Shown piece by piece: positions 1 through 4,629 of a stretch of DNA of 5,418 nucleotides. The DNA is from Bog-756 sp049521915. GTDB taxonomy: Bacteria; Actinomycetota; Acidimicrobiia; Acidimicrobiales; RAAP-2. The DNA lies in NCBI GenBank assembly GCA_049521915.1, contig JBEKOI010000278.1:1-5418 (forward strand). Direction: 5' to 3'. A program made the translations under genes and the position numbers. A model generated the notes under the pieces. That model was not told where the DNA came from and did no database searches. It saw nothing but the letters and a program-made list of their open reading frames with translations. Each line of letters begins with the position of its first letter. Position 1 is the first letter of the stretch.

Positions 1-863
1 GCGAAACAGGTCACGCAGGGGGAATCGTCGGTCTGTCCGCCCTGGTCACGGGCGGAGGCAGCGGCATCGGACTGGGTGCCGCCACCCGGTTGGTGCGCGA
101 CGGGGCCCACGTCACCATCTGCGGCCGCACCGAGGACCGCCTGCGCACAGCCGTGGGCGTGCTCGAGAAGGCGGCCGACGAAACCGGGGCCGGAGGTCGG
201 CCACAGGGCACGGCCGCCTACGTGGTCGCCGACGTGACCGTCGAGGAACAGACGGCCGAGGCGGTGTCGGCTGCAGCCGCCGAACGCGGTCGCCTCGACA
301 TTCTGTTCGCCAATGCCGGTGGGGCCATGCACATGGGCCCGATCGTCGATGCGGACCTGGCCCAGGTGAGGGCCACCGTCGACCTCAATCTCATCGGGAC
401 CTTCCTCTCCATCAAACATGCCGCCCCCATGATGGCGGCTGGGGTCGGCACCGGCGTCGACGGCGGCGAGGCGCCGGGTGGCTCCATCATCGGCATGTCG
501 TCCGGTGCCGGGAGCTTCCCGCACCGGTATCTGTGGGCCTACGGATCGGCCAAGGCCGGCATCGACATGTTGTGCAGGTACGCGGCCGAGGAACTGGGCC
601 GAACCGGCGTGCGGGTCAACACCGTGCAGCCGGGGATCGTCGACGACGAGCTGATGGCTCCCATCACCGCCGGCGGCCCGTTGCTGGACGACTATCTGGC
701 CGAGATGCCCATCAGCCGCCTCGGAACCGTCGAGGACATCGCCGCCGCGGTCAGGTTCCTGGCCGGTCCGGAGTCGGCCTGGATCAGCGGCGAGAACCTG
801 GCTGTGGACGGGGGCCATCATCTCCGGCGCGGGGCCAACTACGGGCTGCTCCTCGGAGAGTAG
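1..863 (+). CDS. SDR family NAD(P)-dependent oxidoreductase (5' partial)
   Basis: Classical short-chain dehydrogenase/reductase, a cytosolic Rossmann-fold enzyme that oxidises or reduces an alcohol/carbonyl with NAD(P)(H); the substrate cannot be told from sequence. The frame is open from base 3 and no ATG/GTG/TTG occurs before the cofactor motif, so the true start lies upstream of the window. Counting from base 3, there are 286 visible codons. The glycine-rich TGGGSGIG motif is at residues 16-23, an acidic ADVT near 77, the NAG motif at 104-106 (FANAGG), structural Asn129 (DLNLIGTF), and the catalytic Ser167-Tyr180-Lys184 set (MSSGAG, then YGSAK), with the usual 13-residue Ser-Tyr spacing. 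An Arg after the second strand (CGRTEDR) hints at NADP(H) preference, which is inference. The C-terminal AVDGGHH stretch is typical of the family. It ends in TAG at 861-863. All core residues are intact, so it looks functional. No link to the oxidase-assembly genes downstream is evident. Confidence 0.95.
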   Translation, partial: ETGHAGGIVGLSALVTGGGSGIGLGAATRLVRDGAHVTICGRTEDRLRTAVGVLEKAADETGAGGRPQGTAAYVVADVTVEEQTAEAVSAAAAERGRLDILFANAGGAMHMGPIVDADLAQVRATVDLNLIGTFLSIKHAAPMMAAGVGTGVDGGEAPGGSIIGMSSGAGSFPHRYLWAYGSAKAGIDMLCRYAAEELGRTGVRVNTVQPGIVDDELMAPITAGGPLLDDYLAEMPISRLGTVEDIAAAVRFLAGPESAWISGENLAVDGGHHLRRGANYGLLLGE

Positions 864-870
864 GCGGCTG

Positions 871-900
871 CCGGGCGCAGGCCGGGCGCAGGCCGGGCGT
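871..900. repeat. 11-bp tandem repeat, about 2.7 copies
   Basis: Two perfect copies of CCGGGCGCAGG (871-881 and 882-892) are followed by a partial third copy, CCGGGCG (893-899). They fill most of the 53-base gap between the SDR stop and the next gene, where a -35 box would be expected. There is no T-tract, so it does not look like an intrinsic terminator. Most likely it is replication slippage in GC-rich spacer DNA. Confidence 0.7.
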
Positions 901-903
901 GGA

Positions 904-909
904 TAGGGT
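904..909 (+). promoter_or_regulatory. possible -10 box (TAGGGT) for a leaderless transcript
   Basis: TAGGGT fits the actinobacterial TAnnnT -10 pattern and ends seven bases before the GTG at 917, so transcription would begin at or next to the start codon. No convincing -35 box is seen; the 11-bp repeats occupy that position. The arrangement is like the TACAAT/GTG pair at 1379-1395. A GGAGG at 910-914 lies only two bases from the GTG, too close for a normal ribosome binding site, which also favours leaderless initiation. Confidence 0.35.
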
Positions 910-916
910 GGAGGCC

Positions 917-1300
917 GTGGGTCCTCCCGAACCGTCCGATCCGGTTCGATCGGGTACACGCCTCAGCGGGACGGAGGCGGCGAAGCTCCATCTCACCTTG
1001 GCCGCCGGTCTCGCCCTGTGCGTCGCCGCCTTCTGGTTCGAGGTGAAACGCGCCCTCGGGGGCAACGAGTTGAGCTGGGCCTACGTCTTCGAATGGCCCC
1101 TGTTCGCCATGTTCGCCGTCTACATGTGGTGGACGACACTCCATCAGAGCCGGCGTAGGCACCGGGCCCAGGCAAAGCCGAAGGTGGTGGCACCCGAGCA
1201 CGTCGACATGCTCATCAAGTGGCAGCAGCATCTGCGCGCCATGGCCGAGGCCGAAGCCGAGGCGCAGCGGGCCGGGCCCGAACCGGACTCCTCGCCCTGA
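917..1300 (+). CDS. small two-helix membrane protein, conserved unnamed family
   Basis: Encodes 127 residues from GTG 917; in-frame GTGs at 899 and 908 are alternatives. I chose 917 because a TAGGGT -10 box ends seven bases before it. Residues 1-20 are a Pro/Ser-rich polar head. Helix 1 spans about 24-41 (LHLTLAAGLALCVAAFWF), then a charged turn (EVKRALGGNELS), and helix 2 spans about 54-72 and is rich in aromatics (WAYVFEWPLFAMFAVYMWW). After it comes a basic patch (RRRHR, 79-83) and a charged, Ala/Glu-rich tail (94-119) that could form a helix, ending in a Pro/Ser tail. The basic patch puts the C-terminus in the cytoplasm, so both ends would be inside. From memory, the core with GN-x-x-SWAYxxEWPxF recurs in small membrane proteins of many actinobacteria, with no function assigned. 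The gene lies 92 bases upstream of the promoter of the SCO/CtaG unit and may be transcribed separately from it. Function unknown. Confidence 0.8.
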   Translation: MGPPEPSDPVRSGTRLSGTEAAKLHLTLAAGLALCVAAFWFEVKRALGGNELSWAYVFEWPLFAMFAVYMWWTTLHQSRRRHRAQAKPKVVAPEHVDMLIKWQQHLRAMAEAEAEAQRAGPEPDSSP

Positions 1301-1360
1301 GCCGAGCCCCACCAGGCGCCAGGTTGCAGCAGGGGCCCGGGTGCGGGGTGGGCGCCGAAA

Positions 1361-1377
1361 GTGCCGTGGGGCGGCAC
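1361..1377. promoter_or_regulatory. inverted repeat, candidate operator
   Basis: Perfect 6-bp dyad GTGCCG-TGGGG-CGGCAC, with arms at 1361-1366 and 1372-1377 and a 5-base spacer. It ends one base before the TACAAT -10 box, so it fills the -35/-10 spacer, a usual place for a repressor or a MerR-type activator site. No T-tract follows, which argues against a terminator, and as DNA it sits upstream of the presumed transcript start. The regulator is unknown; a metal or redox sensor would suit the downstream genes, but that is inference. Confidence 0.45.
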
Positions 1378-1378
1378 G

Positions 1379-1384
1379 TACAAT
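1379..1384 (+). promoter_or_regulatory. -10 box (TACAAT) of the SCO/CtaG unit
   Basis: TACAAT differs from the sigma-70-type consensus TATAAT at one position and stands out in this GC-rich DNA. It is in the gap between two genes, with the dyad at 1361-1377 directly before it. No good -35 box is visible 16-19 bases upstream (the area reads GCCGAAAG), so an activator or an extended contact may be needed. The predicted transcript start is around 1391-1393, at or next to a GTG codon. Confidence 0.55.
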
Positions 1385-1392
1385 CGAGCCCC

Positions 1393-1464
1393 GTGAGCCC
1401 GAGGGTACGAGTGGTCCGAACATGCGATGCCCCCGTGGTCGCCGACCCGAAGGTCGACCGGTAG
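1393..1464 (+). CDS. possible leaderless 23-codon upstream ORF
   Basis: GTG at 1393 is eight bases after the TACAAT box, the spacing expected of a leaderless mRNA, and opens a 23-codon frame (VSPRVRVVRTCD...VDR) ending in TAG at 1462-1464. It overlaps the longest version of the next gene in another frame and stops four bases before that gene's in-frame ATG at 1469, so it could couple or tune its translation. It holds one Cys (codon 11) and no run of any amino acid that would mark a classical attenuator. It may be chance: short frames are common in GC-rich DNA. No homologue is recognised. Confidence 0.22.
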   Translation: MSPRVRVVRTCDAPVVADPKVDR

Positions 1465-3346
1465 CGGCATGGTGGCCGTCGACATGCCGGGGATGGGATC
1501 GGGGCTCCAGAACAACAATCCGACGATCGTCGTCGCGTTCCGCACCAACCTCGACCACCAGTTCCTGGCCGTCCTCATCCTGGCCGTCGTCCTGGCCCTG
1601 GCCTGGAACGTCATTCGCACGTTGAGCTACCGCCGGGCGGTCGCCGCCGGGACCCTCGATGCGAAGGTTGCCGATCCGTGGCCCTATCCGGAACCGGCGG
1701 CCCGCCGGCTGCTCAGGATCGCCTTCGGGCTGCTCTGGGTGTTCGACGGCCTGTTGCAGGTGCAGAGCTCGATGCCGGTTGGCCTCCCCGGCGGCGTCCT
1801 CATCCCGGGGGCGAGCTCGTCACCGGGGTGGGTGCAGCACCTGGTCAACATCGGCGCCACCATCTGGTCCGACCACCCGGTGACCGCCGCCACCGCCACG
1901 GTGTGGATCCAGGTCGGCATCGGGGTCTTCCTGCTCGTCGCCCCCCGCGGCTACTGGTCACGGAGTGCCGGCGCGGTGAGTGCCGGGTGGGGTCTCGTCG
2001 TGTGGGTGTTCGGCGAGGCATTCGGCGGCATCTTCGCCCCCGGGGCCAGCTGGTTGTTCGGAACGCCGGGGGCCGTCATCTTCTACGTCCTGGCCGGGGT
2101 GCTGGTGGCGCTGCGCGACTCCGCCTGGGAGAGGCCCGACCTCGGCCGGTGGCTGCTGCGGGGGACAGGTGTCTTCTTCATCGGGATGGGTGTCCTCCAG
2201 GCCTGGCCGGGCAGGGGATCGTGGTCGGGCCAGGCCCACCCGGGAGCGACGCCCGGGACACTGACCGCCATGGTCACCCAGATGAGCCGGGTGTCCCAGC
2301 CATCGCTGTTCTCGTCATGGCTGCGTTCGTTCGGATCGTTCGACGCCACCCACGGATGGGCGGTCAACCTGGTGGTGGTGGCGGCGCTGGTGGGCATCGG
2401 CATCTGCTTCGTGAGCGGCAGGGTCCGGCTCCTGCGCGTCGGCGTCGTCGCCGGCATCGTGTTGTGCCTGGCCGACTGGATCCTCGTCCAGGACTTCGGC
2501 TTCCTCGGCGGAGTGGGCACCGATCCCAACTCGATGGTCCCGATGGCCCTGGTGTTCGGTGCCGCCTACCTGGCCGTGGTCAGGGTACCGGTGAGGGCAA
2601 GAGTCCCGGTGCCGGTGCCGGAGCCGGTGCCGGAGCCTCCCGAGGTGCCTGTGACCATCGCTCCGACCGGCTACCTGGGGAGGCTCAGCCCTTCCTACGT
2701 GCTCCGCGCCCTGGCCGCCATCGGCGCGGTGGGGATGGTGCTGCTGGGGACGGCCCCGATGGCCCTGGCCGCCGCCAATCCCAACGCCGACGCCATCGTG
2801 ACCGAGGCGACCGATGGGACGCCCAACGTCGTCGACATTCCTGCGCCTCCGTTCACGCTCACCGACCAGGCAGGCCATCGGGTGTCCCTCGGCTCGCTCG
2901 CCGGCCGCACCGTCGTGCTCGCCTTCCTCGATCCCGTGTGCACCTCGGACTGCCCGTTCATCGCCCAGGAGCTCAAGGCGACCGATCAGATGCTGGGTTC
3001 CCAGGCGTCCGGAGTCGACCTTGTCGCGGTGGCGACCAACCCCGTCTACGACACGACCGCCCTCACCACCGCCTTCGACAAACAGGAAGGGCTCGACCAC
3101 CTTCCCAACTGGATCTACCTGACGGGGCCGCTGGCCCAGCTCCACAAGGTCTGGAACGACTACGGCGTGCAGGTCGCGGTGGCCCCCGCCGGAGCCATGA
3201 TCGCCCACACCGACATCGTCTACATCATCGACCGGACGGGCCACACCCGCGCCATTCTCAACGCGGATCCGGGGGACGGGAGCTCAGCCAGCGCGTCCTC
3301 GTTCTCGGCGCTGCTGGCCGGCCAAGTGCGCACCGTCCTGTCGTGA
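1427..3346 (+). CDS. polytopic membrane protein fused to SCO1/SenC copper-chaperone domain
   Basis: 639 residues from ATG 1427. ATG 1469 (four bases after a small ORF) and ATG 1484 (GGTGG eight bases upstream) are alternative starts, and the first 20 residues look non-essential. Predicted helices are near 46-63, 95-112, 153-173, 181-203, 213-229, 244-260, 311-329, 336-354 and 369-385. Arg-rich loops after helices 1, 3, 5, 7 and 9 give an N-out topology by the positive-inside rule. A Pro/Val/Glu-rich linker follows (387-410), then a tenth, signal-peptide-like helix (428-448, ending ALAAA), which places the C-terminal domain outside. That domain (about 470-639) is SCO1/SenC, a thioredoxin-fold protein of the AhpC/SCO group. 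It has PPFTLTDQ at its start, the copper-binding DPVCTSDCP (Cys505, Cys509) and His594 in AHTDIVYIIDRTG. The 85-residue Cys509-His594 gap fits the family (about 86-87 in known SCO proteins). SCO metallates or reduces the CuA site of cytochrome oxidase subunit II. From memory the N-terminal part resembles unnamed actinobacterial membrane proteins with LLWxxDGLLQ and TDPN motifs. SCO is usually a single-anchor protein of about 200 residues, so this is a long fusion. Confidence 0.9.
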   Translation: MPPWSPTRRSTGSGMVAVDMPGMGSGLQNNNPTIVVAFRTNLDHQFLAVLILAVVLALAWNVIRTLSYRRAVAAGTLDAKVADPWPYPEPAARRLLRIAFGLLWVFDGLLQVQSSMPVGLPGGVLIPGASSSPGWVQHLVNIGATIWSDHPVTAATATVWIQVGIGVFLLVAPRGYWSRSAGAVSAGWGLVVWVFGEAFGGIFAPGASWLFGTPGAVIFYVLAGVLVALRDSAWERPDLGRWLLRGTGVFFIGMGVLQAWPGRGSWSGQAHPGATPGTLTAMVTQMSRVSQPSLFSSWLRSFGSFDATHGWAVNLVVVAALVGIGICFVSGRVRLLRVGVVAGIVLCLADWILVQDFGFLGGVGTDPNSMVPMALVFGAAYLAVVRVPVRARVPVPVPEPVPEPPEVPVTIAPTGYLGRLSPSYVLRALAAIGAVGMVLLGTAPMALAAANPNADAIVTEATDGTPNVVDIPAPPFTLTDQAGHRVSLGSLAGRTVVLAFLDPVCTSDCPFIAQELKATDQMLGSQASGVDLVAVATNPVYDTTALTTAFDKQEGLDHLPNWIYLTGPLAQLHKVWNDYGVQVAVAPAGAMIAHTDIVYIIDRTGHTRAILNADPGDGSSASASSFSALLAGQVRTVLS

Positions 3347-3350
3347 GCCT

Positions 3351-4574
3351 GTGAGCACCGGAGTCTGTCGGCGGCCCGGACGCCGGTTCTCGCGTCGGAG
3401 CCGGCCCACCGGCGCGCTGGTTGTCGCCCTCTGTACGACGGTGCTCTGTATGGCGGTCCTGTCGGCCTGTTCGTCGCCTGGGTCCACCCCCGCGGCGACC
3501 GCCCCGGGTGCCGGGACGTCGGCGGGCGTGGCCCTGGCCACGTCGTTCGCCACCCAGGAAAAGGCGTGGGCCGTCGTGGCCATGGGTCATCTCGACGATC
3601 CGGTCAACACGTTCTGGCAGCTGCTGGTCCGTCCGACCGGATCCTCCGGCTGGCAGCTGGCCACGCCGCCCGGGGTGGCCAGCAACGGTGGGTTGGTGGC
3701 GTCGTTCACGTCGCCGGCGATGGTCACCGCCGGATTCGAACCTTCGATCGACCTTCATTTCTCCCCCTTGGCCCAGCAGAGCGACCCCGCGGCGGCGTGG
3801 TCGCCAGGCGTCCTCCCCGGAAGGTTGGCATTCGCGCCGGACGCCCTGGCTGCATCGAGCGCGCACCGGTACCTGGCCCTGCTGGGCGCCGGGGGATCCA
3901 GGGTGGTGGCCAGCACGGGCGACCTGTCCACGTGGTCGACGGTCGCTTCGATCCGGGGCCTGGCCGGCGCTCCGGCGGCTTCGGCGTGCGGGATCACGGC
4001 GCTGACGGCCGTGGCCTTCGGCGACGGTGGAGCCGACCTGGTCGGGACGGCTTGTGCCCGCGGATCCAGGGCCGGCATCTTCGAGTCGGAGGGCGGTTCG
4101 TGGCAGGCGGTCGGACCGGCACTGCCCGGGCTGCCGGGACCGACCCGGGTGCTCCGTCTGGTGGATACGCCGGCCGGGGTCTCCGCACTGGTGGACTCGG
4201 GCCCCATCGGCTCGCGCACCCTGTACGCACTGTTCAGCGAGGACGGGTCGCGGACATGGACCGTCTCCGCCGCTCTGCACCTGGACCGGGCACCGGTCAC
4301 CTCGACCGGGGTCACGCCCGCCGGTGGGCTGATCGTCACGACAGGGGGCGGAGCCGGCGAGCGCTCGGCATCGGTCGTCGGCCCGTCAGGCGGCGGGTGG
4401 CAGCCGCTCCCCGCCCCGCCCGCGGGCACGTCGGCGGTCGCCGCCGGTCCCGGCGGTTCGTTCGAGGCGCTGATGGCCGACCGGTCGACACTGGCGGTCT
4501 ATCTGCTGGGGGCGGGTGGATGGCACCGGGTCCAGTCCCTGGCCGTAGCCATCCAGTACGGATCCTCGGGCTGA
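3351..4574 (+). CDS. predicted lipoprotein with beta-propeller-like repeats
   Basis: 407 residues from GTG 3351, four bases after the SCO-fusion stop, with no good ribosome binding site; translation is probably coupled. The n-region is very basic (seven Arg in residues 7-18), then a hydrophobic stretch (about 21-36) and a lipobox LSAC with Cys40, so the mature protein should be lipid-anchored outside the membrane. A Ser/Pro/Ala-rich spacer (41-60) follows. The body has about six spaced units ending in a turn and Trp: SSGW101, LSTW195, GSW251, SRTW303, GGGW350 and GGW391, mostly 40-56 residues apart after the first. SEDGSRTW (296-303) is close to the BNR/Asp-box consensus SxDxGxTW. This suggests a degenerate BNR-type propeller, with no catalytic sialidase residues recognised. 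His and Met are scarce after the signal region and there is no Met-rich patch, so it is not an obvious copper binder. Its place between SCO and CtaG genes suggests a role in oxidase assembly, perhaps as a protein-protein scaffold, but this is inference. Confidence 0.85.
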   Translation: MSTGVCRRPGRRFSRRSRPTGALVVALCTTVLCMAVLSACSSPGSTPAATAPGAGTSAGVALATSFATQEKAWAVVAMGHLDDPVNTFWQLLVRPTGSSGWQLATPPGVASNGGLVASFTSPAMVTAGFEPSIDLHFSPLAQQSDPAAAWSPGVLPGRLAFAPDALAASSAHRYLALLGAGGSRVVASTGDLSTWSTVASIRGLAGAPAASACGITALTAVAFGDGGADLVGTACARGSRAGIFESEGGSWQAVGPALPGLPGPTRVLRLVDTPAGVSALVDSGPIGSRTLYALFSEDGSRTWTVSAALHLDRAPVTSTGVTPAGGLIVTTGGGAGERSASVVGPSGGGWQPLPAPPAGTSAVAAGPGGSFEALMADRSTLAVYLLGAGGWHRVQSLAVAIQYGSSG

Positions 4575-4583
4575 CGGCGACGT

Positions 4584-4599
4584 CCCCGGCTACCGTGGG
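4584..4599 (+). other. small hairpin in the lipoprotein-CtaG gap
   Basis: In the 55-base gap between the two genes, CCCCGG (4584-4589) can pair with CCG-T-GGG (4593-4599) around a CTA loop, giving six GC pairs with one bulged T. No T-tract follows, so it is not a standard intrinsic terminator. It could slow degradation or reduce read-through. TACCGT (4591-4596), which lies inside it, also fits a weak TAnnnT -10 pattern, so an internal promoter for the CtaG gene cannot be excluded. Confidence 0.3.
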
Positions 4600-4616
4600 G
4601 CAGGAGCGGTCGAGGC

Positions 4617-4623
4617 AGAGGAG
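4617..4623 (+). promoter_or_regulatory. ribosome binding site that fixes the TTG start of ctaG
   Basis: AGAGGAG lies six bases before the TTG at 4630 and is the clearest Shine-Dalgarno sequence in the window. No in-frame ATG or GTG is available nearby upstream, and the protein aligns with the usual CtaG start (W-x-F-D-P soon after the first residue), so this site decides the start. Confidence 0.7.
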
Positions 4624-4629
4624 CCGGCC

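Noticed and set aside
533..916. Upstream extension of the small membrane gene into the SDR gene
   Set aside because: The frame is open, but the extra residues are Arg/Gly-rich and overlap the catalytic half of the SDR; GTG 917 with a nearby -10 box is a better start.
1301..1360. Possible terminator or second operator around the GGCGCC sites (1315-1320, 1351-1356) and the imperfect palindrome at 1311-1324
   Set aside because: The dyads are short or interrupted, there is no T-tract, and GGCGCC is a common self-complementary word in such DNA.
839..1558. Long open frame on the - strand across the small membrane gene and promoter region
   Set aside because: It is Arg/Gly/Pro-rich with no recognisable domain, and lies antisense to a gene with clear membrane helices; in GC-rich DNA such open antisense frames are expected.
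2315..3244. Long - strand frame opposite the SCO domain
   Set aside because: Its composition is Gly/His/Arg/Asp-heavy and low complexity, with no motif, and the + strand here encodes an intact SCO domain.
1678..3354. Second + strand frame running through the SCO fusion
   Set aside because: It is an Arg/Gly/Pro-rich frame-shifted copy of the true gene with no membrane helices or domains.
3384..3420. Twin-arginine export signal in the lipoprotein
   Set aside because: The n-region is Arg-rich, but the residues after the Arg pairs do not fit the S/T-RRxFLK pattern; a normal lipoprotein signal explains it.
4236..4262. Sialidase assignment based on the Asp-box-like SEDGSRTW
   Set aside because: The box is imperfect, occurs only once in good form, and no sialidase active-site residues are evident; only a propeller-like fold is suggested.
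3258..4280. Long - strand frame opposite the lipoprotein
   Set aside because: Arg/Gly/Pro-rich shadow without hydrophobic core or motif; the + strand frame has a signal peptide, lipobox and repeats.
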